From the NCBI RefSeq assembly GCF_052113225.1, contig NZ_JBFRCT010000003.1, positions 310,001-374,000 on the forward strand: 64,000 nucleotides of DNA, in the 5' to 3' direction. The notes beneath the pieces are model-generated. The model saw nothing but the letters and a program-made list of their open reading frames with translations, made no database searches and had not been told where the DNA came from. Position numbers and translations under genes: made by a program. Positions within the stretch are counted from its first letter, which is position 1. Each line of letters opens with the position of its first letter. Source of the DNA: Pristimantibacillus sp052113225 (GTDB taxonomy: Bacteria; Bacillota; Bacilli; Paenibacillales; Paenibacillaceae). This document shows, one piece after another, positions 8,796-17,247 of this stretch.

Positions 8796-8924
8796 TCGCT
8801 GCGTAATTAAATGTTCTTCCGATTGCTGTGCTCTTCCGGTTCCATTAACAAGTTGTTATATAGGTAAGAACCGAAAGAGCAAGGCAAGCGCTCCGCTTCT
8901 CCAGAACATTTAATTACTACGCTC
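8796..8924. repeat. large imperfect palindrome P2
   Basis: Outer arms GCGTAATTAAATGTTCT (8801-8817) and AGAACATTTAATTACTACGC (8903-8922); inner arms CTCTTCCGGTTC and GAACCGAAAGAG. Its right arm carries, in reverse complement, the same GTTCTGGAGAAGCGGAGCGC stretch as palindrome P4 (from 9328). It is inserted between the regulator stop codon and that gene's terminator. Confidence 0.75.
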
Positions 8925-8959
8925 CAAAGTTGCTCGCCCTATTGGGGAGGGCAGTTTAG

Positions 8960-8990
8960 GCCTGCTGAGTGTCTTCAGCAGGCTTTTTTT
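8960..8990 (+). terminator. rho-independent terminator
   Basis: Stem GCCTGCTGA / TCAGCAGGC followed by seven T. It ends the abfA-regulator transcript and lies about 165 nt beyond the stop codon because palindrome P2 intervenes. Confidence 0.85.
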
Positions 8991-8995
8991 AATCC

Positions 8996-9018
8996 GTTCC
9001 TGGGCTGTCGCCAGGAAC
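8996..9018. repeat. short inverted repeat, copy 1
   Basis: GTTCCTGG-GCTGTCG-CCAGGAAC, an 8-pair stem. A second copy with the same stem and nearly the same loop lies at 9211-9236. Confidence 0.65.
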
Positions 9019-9072
9019 AACCTGCAATAGTGCAGTTTATTTTATGTAAAGTAATGCGATTCCTTCGTCCAG

Positions 9073-9147
9073 ATGCAAAAATGCAGGTAAATCTCGCTAT
9101 TTACGCCTATAAGGCATAATAGCTCGGATTTACCTGCATTTTTGCAT
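9073..9147. repeat. 75-bp near-perfect long inverted repeat
   Basis: Arms of 21 nt (9073-9093 and 9127-9147) are exact reverse complements, beginning ATGCAAAAATGCAGG and ending CCTGCATTTTTGCAT. The middle continues partly paired (GCTATT against AATAGC). No terminal T-run follows, so it is more likely a dispersed palindromic element than a terminator. Confidence 0.75.
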
Positions 9148-9210
9148 TTTGTTTGGTGTTTCAGCCTAGTAGTTGGTCTTTTACATGTGTTTTTTTGCAT
9201 TTCGTTATGC

Positions 9211-9236
9211 CGTTCCTGGGCTGTCAGCCAGGAACG
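9211..9236. repeat. short inverted repeat, copy 2
   Basis: CGTTCCTGGGCTGTCAGCCAGGAACG spans 26 nt with stem CGTTCCTGG / CCAGGAACG; it matches copy 1 at 8996 apart from small loop differences. Confidence 0.65.
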
Positions 9237-9255
9237 GATCCCTGTTGTACAAAGA

Positions 9256-9297
9256 GGGCTATACCCGCAGGCTTTTAGCCTTGGGTATAGCCCTTTT
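9256..9297 (+). terminator. terminator-like hairpin
   Basis: Stem GGGCTATACCC (9256-9266) / GGGTATAGCCC (9283-9293), followed by TTTT. No plus-strand gene ends nearby, so it may be a read-through barrier or part of the repeat cluster. Confidence 0.5.
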
Positions 9298-9311
9298 GGT
9301 TGGTTAGTCGA

Positions 9312-9437
9312 ACGGAGTGGTCTAATGTTCTGGAGAAGCGGAGCGCTCGCCTTGGTTTTCGGATTCCAACATCGTAAAAGTTGAATCAGGGAATCCGAAA
9401 AGCACAGCGATCGTAAGAATATTAGACCACGTAGTGA
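9312..9437. repeat. large imperfect palindrome P4
   Basis: Outer arms GTGGTCTAATGTTCT and AGAATATTAGACCACG; inner perfect arms TTTTCGGATTC / GAATCCGAAAA. It carries GGAGAAGCGGAGCGCT, which P2 carries in the opposite orientation, so the two are members of one family. Confidence 0.75.
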
Positions 9438-9449
9438 GATGAACGAAAC

Positions 9450-9483
9450 AAAAAAACAGGCTGTACCCAAGGGTACAGCCTGT
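9450..9483 (-). terminator. terminator of odhA-odhB
   Basis: Read on the minus strand: stem ACAGGCTGTACCC / GGGTACAGCCTGT followed by a run of T. It begins about five nt after the odhB stop codon. Confidence 0.9.
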
Positions 9484-9487
9484 CCTA

Positions 9488-10726
9488 TTAGCCCTCCAAA
9501 AGAAGGGTTTCTGGATCTTCAAGCATTTCTTTTACTTTTACCAGGAAGCGTACAGCTTCCGAGCCATCAACGATACGGTGATCGTAAGTGAGGGCAATGT
9601 ACATCATTGGGCGGTTTTCCGAGCGCTCAGCGTCGATTGCTACTGGACGAAGCTGAATTTTGTGCATGCCCAGGATACCAACTTGCGGCGAGTTCAAGAT
9701 CGGCGTGGACAGAAGGGAACCAAATGTACCACCGTTTGTGATCGTGAACGTACCGCCTTGCAGATCGTCCAGCGACAGCGAGTTGTTACGCGCTTTGCCA
9801 GCAAGGGAAACGATTTGTTTCTCGATTTCAGCGAAGCTCATACGATCAGCGTCACGAACGACTGGAACAACCAAGCCTTCTTTTGCCGATACTGCGATAC
9901 CGATATCGTAGTATTGTTTGGCAATGATATCACCGTTGTTAATCTCTGCGTTAAGGAGTGGAAACTCTTTAAGCGCGCCAACAACTGCTTTAGTGAAGAA
10001 GGACATGAAACCAAGACCTACTTCATGTTTGTCGAAGAACGATTGTTTACGGCGTTTACGAACATCCATGATCGCAGTCATATCAACTTCGTTGAAAGTT
10101 GTCAGCATTGCTGCTGTGTGTTGCGCTTCAACAAGGCGATTCGCGATTGTCGCACGACGACGGGACATTTTCGTACGAACGTAAGGCTTGTTCGATGTGA
10201 ACTCAGGTTGAGCAGCTTTTGCTGCCGGAGCAGGTGCTGCTGCTTGTGCAGGAGCAGCCGAGCGAAGATCAACACGGCCGAGAGTCGATTGTGCTTCGTT
10301 AATATCGATACCTTTTTCTCTTGCAAGCTTACGAGCTGCAGGAGAAACATTCAATTGGCTGCCAGCTGCAGGAGCCGTAGCCGGCGCAGCTGCAGGTGCA
10401 GGAGCAACTGCTACTGCCGTAGCTGGAGCAGCAGTTGATGCAGGTGCTGCTTCAGCTGCAGGAGCGGCCGGTGCAGGAGCAGCAGCGCCGCTGCCAGCTC
10501 CGATTGTGCCGATGACTTCACCGATTTGAACGGTGTCGCCTTCGTTGCGTGTAATTTCTTGCAGAACGCCGTCTTGCTCAGCGCTGATTTCAATGTTTAC
10601 TTTGTCTGTTTCAAGCTCAAGAAGCACGTCGCCTTGTTTAACAGCGTCTCCTACTTTTACTACCCATTTGGAGATCGAGCCCTCTGTAATTGATTCACCC
10701 ATTGCCGGTACTATAATTTGTTGCAC
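9488..10726 (-). CDS. odhB: dihydrolipoyllysine-residue succinyltransferase, E2 of 2-oxoglutarate dehydrogenase
   Basis: 412-residue E2 core of the TCA-cycle 2-oxoglutarate dehydrogenase complex; transfers the succinyl group to CoA. The N-terminal lipoyl domain has the lipoylated Lys42 in ELETDKVNIEI. An Ala/Pro-rich flexible linker follows (about 80-125), then the E3-binding domain (SPAARKLAREKGIDI) and the catalytic acyltransferase domain ending in the HxxxDG motif (YDHRIVDGSEAVRFL). The start is GTG with GGGAGGT about 9 nt upstream, and that SD lies inside the end of odhA (6 nt between stop and start), so translation is probably coupled. No lpd (E3) gene is adjacent. Confidence 0.96.
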   Translation of the reverse strand: MQQIIVPAMGESITEGSISKWVVKVGDAVKQGDVLLELETDKVNIEISAEQDGVLQEITRNEGDTVQIGEVIGTIGAGSGAAAPAPAAPAAEAAPASTAAPATAVAVAPAPAAAPATAPAAGSQLNVSPAARKLAREKGIDINEAQSTLGRVDLRSAAPAQAAAPAPAAKAAQPEFTSNKPYVRTKMSRRRATIANRLVEAQHTAAMLTTFNEVDMTAIMDVRKRRKQSFFDKHEVGLGFMSFFTKAVVGALKEFPLLNAEINNGDIIAKQYYDIGIAVSAKEGLVVPVVRDADRMSFAEIEKQIVSLAGKARNNSLSLDDLQGGTFTITNGGTFGSLLSTPILNSPQVGILGMHKIQLRPVAIDAERSENRPMMYIALTYDHRIVDGSEAVRFLVKVKEMLEDPETLLLEG

Positions 10727-10732
10727 GTGAGC

Positions 10733-13612
10733 TTACCTCCCAGTGTTATATGTCAACGAAGGACTATATTTTAATGTTTGCAATAAAATGTGCTGTTGCT
10801 CGAAGCTGTGAACTTGTTGGAAGCCGCTTGCTGTACTCGAGCGCTCTGGACGGCCGATGTAGCTTACGCTTGCACCTGCTGGTGCAACTTTGCGCAGGCG
10901 TGGTTCCATGTAGAACCATGAGCCCATGTTTTGCGGCTCTTCTTGTACCCAAACAATTTCTTTCAGATTCGGCATACGTTCAAGGATTGCTGCGATTTCT
11001 TTATCAGGGAACGGATACAGCTGCTCAACACGAACCACATGCAGCCAATCCAGCTCTTTATCGCCATTTTTCTCAATCGCTTCATCGATATCAATCGCCA
11101 TCTTGCCTGTAGCGAGAACGAGGCGTTCTACGCGGTCAGGATGAGTGCCGAGACCTTTTTGTTCTACAACCGTCTTGAATGTACCATTGCTAAGCTCGGA
11201 AATTTCCGAAGCAACACGCGGGTTACGAATCAAGCTCTTAGGTGCCATGATGATCAGTGGACGAGCAGCATCGCTCTCTGTGATCGAAGCCTGGCGGCGA
11301 AGCAAGTGGAAGTAGTTCGCTGCACTGGATAGGTTCACAACCGTCCAGTTCTCTTCAGCGGACAACTGCAGGAAGCGTTCCAGACGAGCGCTGGAGTGCT
11401 CTGGTCCTTGACCTTCGTAACCATGCGGAAGCATCATGATCAGGCTCGATTTTTGCTGCCATTTTGCACGGCCAGCCGAGATGAACTGATCAATCAGAAC
11501 TTGCGCTACGTTCGTGAAGTCACCGTACTGTGCTTCCCAAATAACCATTGTTTCCGGAGCGTGTACGTTGTAACCATATTCGAAGCCAAGTACAGCAGCC
11601 TCGGACAGCGGGCTGTTATGAATCGCGAAAGATGCTTTAGCTTCAGGCAGATGATGAAGCGGGCAGAAAGTATCGCCAGTCTCAGCATCATGCAGCACAA
11701 GGTTACGGTGAGCGAATGTTGCACGTTCAACGTCTTGACCGCTGAGACGAATTGGTTTGCCATCTGCCAGAATCGATGCAAAAGCAAGCGTTTCGGCATG
11801 GCCCCAATCCATTTTCTCACCGTCGTTCACAGCAGTTGCACGGCGTTCCAAGATGCGCTGCAGCTTCGGATAAACGTTGAATTTCTCCGGCCATTTCAAC
11901 AGGTTTGCGTTGATTTCGCGAAGAGTTTCAACGGACACAGGAGCTACTGCTTCACCAGTTGAAAGCTCATTTGGCAAACCTTGCGTCTGGTGGACAGGCT
12001 CTTGGCCTTCGCGGCTCTTCATTTCCTCGTAAGCTGCTTTCAGGCGGTTGATTACTTCTTGCTTCAAGCCTTCTGCATCTTGCTCGGTAATTGCGCCCTC
12101 AGCTACAAGTTTGTCGATAAAGACACGGCTTACAGTTGGATGAGCTTTTACCTTTTTATAGATGGTCGGTTGCGTTGTTTCCGGATCATCTGTTTCGTTA
12201 TGTCCGTATTTACGGTAACCGATCAGATCAATCAGGAAGTCCTTCTTGAACTTCGTACGGTACTCACTTGCCATACGAGCTGCCATAATTACCGCATCCG
12301 GGTCATCAGCGTTTACGTGAACGATTGGAATCTCATAGCCTTTAGCCACGTCGCTCGCATAATGCGTCGAACGGGAATCATGGCTTTCCGTTGTAAAGCC
12401 GATTTTGTTGTTGACGATAATATGAAGCGTACCGCCATGCGAGTAACCGTTCAGCTGCGACAAGTTCAATGTCTCTGCTACGATACCTTCACCAGGGAAT
12501 GCAGCGTCGCCGTGCATAATGATCGAAGCAGCGGCATCCATGTTTTGCTTCGGATAACCTGTTGCTGTGCGGTCATCTTGTGCTGCACGTGTGAAGCCTT
12601 CGACAACTGGGTTAACGAACTCCAGATGGCTCGGGTTGTTCGCCAGCGTAATGCGGGTCTTAACGGTCTCGCCAGTTCCGATCGAGCGGTTAGCGCCAAG
12701 GTGATATTTTACGTCGCCGGTCCAACCGTAGTTGATACCGATAGAGCCTTCGGATGGGCTCATTTTTTTGTTAGATGCGTTATGGAACTCCGAGAAAATC
12801 TTGCTGTAAGGTTTGCCAAGCACATGCGCAAGAATATTCAAGCGGCCGCGATGCGCCATGCCCATCAAAATATGTTTAACGCCGTCATTAGACAGCTCGT
12901 GAACCATTTCATCGACAAGGGCAACGAGTACATCATTACCTTCCACCGAGAAACGCTTCTGGCCGACAAATGTGCGCTGCAGGAAATCTTCGAATTGTTC
13001 AGCTTCGAACAGCTTCGTCAGCAGCTTCTTGCGTTCATCCGTGCTCAGCTTGCTTGATGGGTTTTCTTTCTCTACACGCTGCTTGAGCCATGCACGTTCT
13101 TCTTCGTTATGAACGTGGCTGAACTCATAAGCAATGGTTCCCGTGTAGGCTTTGCGAAGTTTTTCGATTGCATCCCAGCCGTTCTTAACATCAGCAGGTG
13201 CTTTCGTCCATACAAGCTCAGCAGGCAATGCAGCCAGATCAGCTTGAGTTAAGCCGTATGTTTCAAGTTCAAGCATATTGGTGCTTACTTTCGGGCTGAT
13301 ACCAAGTGGATCGATATCCGCAGCTAAATGGCCGAAAGCGCGTATGTTCCATACAAGCTTACCAGCCGCTACTAGGTTTTGAAGAACTTTCGCATCGATT
13401 GCCGCGCCGCCAGAAGACTGTGCCGCAACGATAGGTGCTGTTTGTCCTGCGTATTGAGGCGGTTCACCATGAAGTTCGAACAGCTCACGATACTCAGCGA
13501 TAACAGATTCAGGGTTTTGTTTGAAAAGCTCATATTGTTCTTGGACATATCCAAGATTGGGTCCGTAATAGGAAGCCCAAGGGTCTTGCTTGTGCAAATT
13601 GCCAGATGACAT
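10733..13612 (-). CDS. odhA: 2-oxoglutarate dehydrogenase E1 component
   Basis: 959-residue thiamine diphosphate enzyme that decarboxylates 2-oxoglutarate and succinylates E2. Recognisable parts are the N-terminal segment DPWASYYGPNLGYVQEQYELF, the ThDP/Mg core with MGMAHRGRLNILAHVLGKPY and HGDAAFPGEGIVAETLNLS, and the transketolase-like C-terminal half (MLPHGYEGQGPEHSSARLER, PKSLIRNPR). Length is normal for the Bacillus type. ATG 13612 follows CGGAGGT with 9-nt spacing. It forms a two-gene operon with odhB. A TATAAT-like hexamer pair lies at 13679-13689 on the minus strand. Confidence 0.97.
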   Translation of the reverse strand: MSSGNLHKQDPWASYYGPNLGYVQEQYELFKQNPESVIAEYRELFELHGEPPQYAGQTAPIVAAQSSGGAAIDAKVLQNLVAAGKLVWNIRAFGHLAADIDPLGISPKVSTNMLELETYGLTQADLAALPAELVWTKAPADVKNGWDAIEKLRKAYTGTIAYEFSHVHNEEERAWLKQRVEKENPSSKLSTDERKKLLTKLFEAEQFEDFLQRTFVGQKRFSVEGNDVLVALVDEMVHELSNDGVKHILMGMAHRGRLNILAHVLGKPYSKIFSEFHNASNKKMSPSEGSIGINYGWTGDVKYHLGANRSIGTGETVKTRITLANNPSHLEFVNPVVEGFTRAAQDDRTATGYPKQNMDAAASIIMHGDAAFPGEGIVAETLNLSQLNGYSHGGTLHIIVNNKIGFTTESHDSRSTHYASDVAKGYEIPIVHVNADDPDAVIMAARMASEYRTKFKKDFLIDLIGYRKYGHNETDDPETTQPTIYKKVKAHPTVSRVFIDKLVAEGAITEQDAEGLKQEVINRLKAAYEEMKSREGQEPVHQTQGLPNELSTGEAVAPVSVETLREINANLLKWPEKFNVYPKLQRILERRATAVNDGEKMDWGHAETLAFASILADGKPIRLSGQDVERATFAHRNLVLHDAETGDTFCPLHHLPEAKASFAIHNSPLSEAAVLGFEYGYNVHAPETMVIWEAQYGDFTNVAQVLIDQFISAGRAKWQQKSSLIMMLPHGYEGQGPEHSSARLERFLQLSAEENWTVVNLSSAANYFHLLRRQASITESDAARPLIIMAPKSLIRNPRVASEISELSNGTFKTVVEQKGLGTHPDRVERLVLATGKMAIDIDEAIEKNGDKELDWLHVVRVEQLYPFPDKEIAAILERMPNLKEIVWVQEEPQNMGSWFYMEPRLRKVAPAGASVSYIGRPERSSTASGFQQVHSFEQQHILLQTLKYSPSLTYNTGR

Positions 13613-13678
13613 CGACAGATACCTCCGTCTAGGATTTTGAAGTTCAAGGGACGGAAATTAGAACTTTCTTATACAACC

Positions 13679-13689
13679 ATTATATTATA
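13679..13689 (-). promoter_or_regulatory. possible -10 region of odhA
   Basis: Two overlapping TATAAT hexamers on the minus strand (13679-13684 and 13684-13689), about 65-75 nt upstream of the odhA start. No good -35 match is visible at the right distance, so this is tentative. Confidence 0.35.
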
Positions 13690-13936
13690 AACATGCCTCA
13701 AAACTTAAATAACGAATATGTATCATTATTATCTTGAATATAGATTGATTCAGCACTGCGAGCGGCATTTTTCATTCTTATTATGCTCATATCGTCAATA
13801 TCCAACACATTATTCCTGTGGAAAGCTGTCGTTTCTAATAAAGTTGTATTCGGATTCGAGAACGATTGGGTTTGACCAATAGAAATTTCCCCCGTTTCGT
13901 GGAAAAAAGTAACCCTATTCCTTAAGTTATAAGCTC

Positions 13937-13942
13937 TATAAT
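13937..13942 (+). promoter_or_regulatory. possible -10 box of the isomerase-dehydrogenase-MFS operon
   Basis: Perfect TATAAT 41 nt upstream of the start codon at 13983. The -35 position (about 13914-13919) is a poor match, which would suit an activated promoter. Confidence 0.4.
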
Positions 13943-13982
13943 GGAATGGGATGGACATATTGATCAGCGGGAGTGAGGAATC

Positions 13983-14801
13983 GTGAACGTATCAATTGGA
14001 GGCTATTCGTTTAACAACACGAATCTAGAAGGCAAGATGGATGTATTTGGTTATTTGGAAACGGTTAAATACCGCTATAAGCTGAATGTTGCCGATTTAT
14101 GGAACGGGTTTTTCATCGATCGGAATACAGGTCCAATCTATCAGCTTGCAGATGAAAGCTATATCCGCAAAATCCGTGAAGCGCTGGATGAGAAGGAAAT
14201 GTCGGTTGTCAATTTTGCAGTTGACGGTGCTCATCTATGGGATCCGAATCCCGATGTTAGGAAGAAGCTGCATGAGAATGCGCTTGTGCATCTCCGCGCA
14301 TCGGTTATTCTAGGCGCGAAGACTGTCCGCATCGATACAGGCGGCAGCTATCATGACGTAGAAACAATGACGGACGAACAATTCGAATATACGGTACGGA
14401 TCTATCAGGAGTTCGCACAATTTGCTGCAGATAACGGGTTTCTTATCGGCCCGGAAAATCATATGGGAGCCTCGCTCTTGCCGCGCGAAATGAAGCGGAT
14501 CGCCGAAGCGGTTGATCATCCTGCCTTTGGTTTTCTTGTCCATCTTGGGCGCTGGAGAGCGGATCAGGAAGAGGGCGATAAGCTGGTTGCACCATGGGCG
14601 TACCACACTCATTTTGATGAGCAAACCGCCGTTTCTGGCAATGCCTTGGATACGATCGCAATCTTGAAGGATGCAGGCTACAAAGGGTATTGGGGGATCG
14701 AATACAATGCGCCTAAGCGGCAGTATCTTGAGACAGAGAGACTGCTGGGCATGGTTAAGAAGCTGCTTGCAGACGAAGCGGACAGAGGGGGTAATGCGTA
14801 A
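13983..14801 (+). CDS. sugar phosphate isomerase/epimerase (TIM barrel, AP_endonuc_2 type)
   Basis: 272 residues, xylose isomerase-like TIM barrel. Visible hallmarks are the conserved strand ends GPENHMGASLLP and WGIEYNAPKRQYLETERLL, with acidic and His residues positioned as the metal ligands of the family. The family isomerises or epimerises keto sugars or inosose intermediates; substrate is unknown. GTG start at 13983 with GGGAGTGAGG upstream. The next gene begins inside its stop codon (TAATG overlap), so the isomerase, the dehydrogenase and the MFS transporter form an operon for import and oxidation of an unidentified sugar or polyol. Confidence 0.85.
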   Translation: MNVSIGGYSFNNTNLEGKMDVFGYLETVKYRYKLNVADLWNGFFIDRNTGPIYQLADESYIRKIREALDEKEMSVVNFAVDGAHLWDPNPDVRKKLHENALVHLRASVILGAKTVRIDTGGSYHDVETMTDEQFEYTVRIYQEFAQFAADNGFLIGPENHMGASLLPREMKRIAEAVDHPAFGFLVHLGRWRADQEEGDKLVAPWAYHTHFDEQTAVSGNALDTIAILKDAGYKGYWGIEYNAPKRQYLETERLLGMVKKLLADEADRGGNA

Positions 14802-15928
14802 TGGAGACGATTAAAGTCGGGATTATTGGTGTTGGGCAAATCGGCAAGCAGCATATTGAGAAATATCGTCTTATTGCAGGTGTAGAGATCGTTGCGATCT
14901 GCGATGTAAATGAAGCAGAAGTAAGACGTGTGGCAGAGCAATTTGGCATACCAAACAGCTATACAGACTTCCACCAGCTGCTCGATCAGGAAGATATCGC
15001 GGCCGTTGACGTATGCTTGCATAATAACTTCCATGCTCCGGTTACGATTGCTGCGCTCAAAGCCGGAAAACATGTTTATTGCGAAAAACCAATCGCCGGT
15101 ACATATGAAGACGGCAGACGAATGGTGGAAGCAGCGGAAGAGACAGGCAAAATGCTGCATGTTCAGCTCTTTACACTGTACGGTAAAGATACGAAAGCAG
15201 CCAAAGCATTAATTGACGCCGGCAAGCTGGGCAGGCTGTATCATGCGCGGTCTACGGGCTTCCGCCGCAGAAATCGTCCTTATGTGGATGGCTACGGCAC
15301 ACCATTTTTCACTCGTAAGGAGACGGCTGCTGGAGGAGCTTTGCTGGATATGGGGGTCTACCATATTGCTCAGCTTCTTTATTTGCTTGGCAATCCGGAG
15401 GTTGAACGGATCTCGGGTAAGGTCTATCAGGAGATGGCGATGCTGGAGGAACGAAGAGAGAGCAGCGGTTTTAATGTAGAAGAGCTGGCCACTGGCTTCA
15501 TTCGTTTCAAGGGTGGTCTCACTTTGGATTTGATTGAAGCCTGGTCGGTTCATATGGGAGGCTTTGAGGGTAGCAGTATCCTTGGCTCGGAAGGTGGCGT
15601 ACGGTTCCCGAATGGCTTGCCGGGAGAAGCCAGCCAGCCATTCAGCTATCACAGTACCGTATGTGATATCGATCTAGACAGTACGATAGATCTCGACATG
15701 ATGGATTTGCGCTGGCATCGGATTCGCGAGAATGAAGATGCTTATGACTCCTCGCAGCATCACTGGATTGCGGCGCTGCAGGGCCGAGTTCCACTCTTGC
15801 CGACGGCGGCAATTGCTCTGCGTACGATGCTGATCAGCGAAGGGATTTATCTCTCTGAAGAGCTTGGCCGTGAAGTGACGGTGGAAGAAGTAACGGCATG
15901 TTCCAGCTCGACAGCTATTCCTGTGTAA
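14801..15928 (+). CDS. Gfo/Idh/MocA family oxidoreductase
   Basis: 375-residue NAD(P)-dependent dehydrogenase of sugars, inositols or their derivatives. The N-terminal Rossmann fold has VGIIGVGQIGKQHI and IVAICDVNEAEVRR; the conserved CEKPIA motif (EKP lysine) lies at about residues 93-98. The C-terminal alpha/beta domain contains GGALLDMGVYHIAQLLYLLG, the GGxxxDxGxH-like substrate motif in which a Tyr precedes the His. Its ATG overlaps the isomerase stop by one base. Substrate cannot be assigned. Confidence 0.92.
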   Translation: METIKVGIIGVGQIGKQHIEKYRLIAGVEIVAICDVNEAEVRRVAEQFGIPNSYTDFHQLLDQEDIAAVDVCLHNNFHAPVTIAALKAGKHVYCEKPIAGTYEDGRRMVEAAEETGKMLHVQLFTLYGKDTKAAKALIDAGKLGRLYHARSTGFRRRNRPYVDGYGTPFFTRKETAAGGALLDMGVYHIAQLLYLLGNPEVERISGKVYQEMAMLEERRESSGFNVEELATGFIRFKGGLTLDLIEAWSVHMGGFEGSSILGSEGGVRFPNGLPGEASQPFSYHSTVCDIDLDSTIDLDMMDLRWHRIRENEDAYDSSQHHWIAALQGRVPLLPTAAIALRTMLISEGIYLSEELGREVTVEEVTACSSSTAIPV

Positions 15929-15940
15929 ACCATAACGAAA

Positions 15941-17164
15941 ATGGCGGTGGACATCTTGAGTGAGGGAGATACCGATACGAAGGAAGCAAAGACGAGCTTT
16001 CGCTCAATTAAGGCTTTTAATTTTTTTAGTTATGGAACAATAGCGGTATACAGTACATTTTTTGCGCTTTATTTGCAATCCATCGGCATTACTCCTTTAA
16101 AAATCGGAGCAATGATGGCGGGTGGACCCATTGTTTCTTTAATTGCGAATCCATTGTGGGGTTATCTGAGTGACCGGACTCGGAATATACGGTTCATTCT
16201 CATTATGATGCTGGTTGGCAATCTAGCGGTTATGCAGCTTGTATTTCTGTCTCATTCTTATACGCTTATTTTTGGCTGTATGATAGCGTTTTTCTTTTTC
16301 CAAATGCCATTATTCTCGCAAAGCAACAGCCTTATTCTCAATAGTATCGAGGGGACACGTCATAAGTTTGGGGCTTTTCGGCTTTGGGGATCACTTGGCT
16401 GGGCGGTACTAGCCGTTATAACAGGACCTATTCTTGGACAGATCGGCATTGACCGGCTATCACTCGTGTACAGCTTAATGATGTTTGTGGCGATTGGCTT
16501 CGCTTTTACCTTGCCGCGAGGTGCGTCACCGAAGACAACGGTTGAAGTGAACTATAGGCGGATGCTGGGGAACAGGGCATTCCTTGCGTTTCTTATCATT
16601 GGACTGTTGATATCGATTCCGAATTCAATGAACACAACCTTCATTGGCTTGTATATGGCGGATCTTGGTGGTCACACGGATCTGATTGGATGGTCGGCTT
16701 TCTTGTCCTCGATCTTCGAGATCCCTGTCTTTCTGCTGCTGGACCGTTATCTGACGAAAAATGCACGTAGGATGATTAGCTGTCTGATTCTTGTAAGCTT
16801 GTTGTATGCGTTACGCTGGTTCCTCATGGCGGGAGCGGGCGATGCGATACAGATAATATTTATCCAGACGCTGCATTGCTTGACCTTCGGCGCTTTCTAT
16901 TACATTGGCACGCAGCTGACAGCACTTATTGTGCCAGCCGAGCTGCGTGCTTCGGGGCAGGCGGTCTATGCATTGACTTGGGGTGGTTTGTCCGGAATTG
17001 CTGCTGGCTTTCTGGGCGGATACCTTTTTGAACAGAAAGGTCCGGAGACTATTTATTGGGCAGGTACGGGCATGGCGCTGCTTGGTATAGCAGGTTTCTC
17101 ATTGCTCTATGTGTATATGAGAATGACTGCGTCAAAGGAGACGAATCGAGAAATAAGTGTTTAG
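15941..17164 (+). CDS. MFS transporter (LacY/nucleoside symporter-like)
   Basis: 407 residues with about 12 membrane helices; the N-terminal half contains GPIVSLIANPLWGYLSDRTRN, the loop 2-3 signature of the major facilitator superfamily, and the sequence resembles the MFS_1_like group (LacY and nucleoside:H+ symporters). It starts 12 nt after the dehydrogenase stop and probably imports the substrate of that operon. The SD in front of ATG 15941 is weak (AACGAAAATGG region), consistent with coupling to the upstream gene. Confidence 0.88.
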   Translation: MAVDILSEGDTDTKEAKTSFRSIKAFNFFSYGTIAVYSTFFALYLQSIGITPLKIGAMMAGGPIVSLIANPLWGYLSDRTRNIRFILIMMLVGNLAVMQLVFLSHSYTLIFGCMIAFFFFQMPLFSQSNSLILNSIEGTRHKFGAFRLWGSLGWAVLAVITGPILGQIGIDRLSLVYSLMMFVAIGFAFTLPRGASPKTTVEVNYRRMLGNRAFLAFLIIGLLISIPNSMNTTFIGLYMADLGGHTDLIGWSAFLSSIFEIPVFLLLDRYLTKNARRMISCLILVSLLYALRWFLMAGAGDAIQIIFIQTLHCLTFGAFYYIGTQLTALIVPAELRASGQAVYALTWGGLSGIAAGFLGGYLFEQKGPETIYWAGTGMALLGIAGFSLLYVYMRMTASKETNREISV

Positions 17165-17247
17165 CAACATTTTCCCCCGTACCTTCGTCCAAATCTCTGA
17201 ACGCTACTCTACACATTCAGCTTAGAGACAGAAGGAGGACAATAACA

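Larger units (their letters stand above)
8794..9487. other. gene-free, repeat-dense spacer
   Basis: About 690 bp without a credible gene. In order it holds palindrome P2, a terminator, a short hairpin GTTCCTGGGCTG/CGCCAGGAAC (8996-9018), a long inverted repeat (9073-9147), a second copy of the short hairpin (9211-9236), a plus-strand terminator-like hairpin (9256-9297), palindrome P4 and the odhB terminator. Confidence 0.75.
13613..13982. other. divergent intergenic region
   Basis: 370 bp, AT-rich, between the divergent odhA and isomerase genes. It holds the odhA -10 candidates and a TATAAT at 13937-13942 in front of the isomerase operon. An 86-codon minus-strand frame inside (13698-13958) has no SD and no family character; I see no other gene. 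Confidence 0.6.

Noticed and set aside
9488..10726. pyruvate dehydrogenase E2 instead of odhB
   Set aside because: It is coupled to a gene that is clearly 2-oxoglutarate dehydrogenase E1.
11981..13057. 358-codon plus-strand frame inside odhA
   Set aside because: Antisense shadow of the conserved odhA coding sequence.
13698..13958. 86-codon minus-strand frame upstream of odhA
   Set aside because: No SD, no family character, covers the promoter regions of two divergent transcripts.
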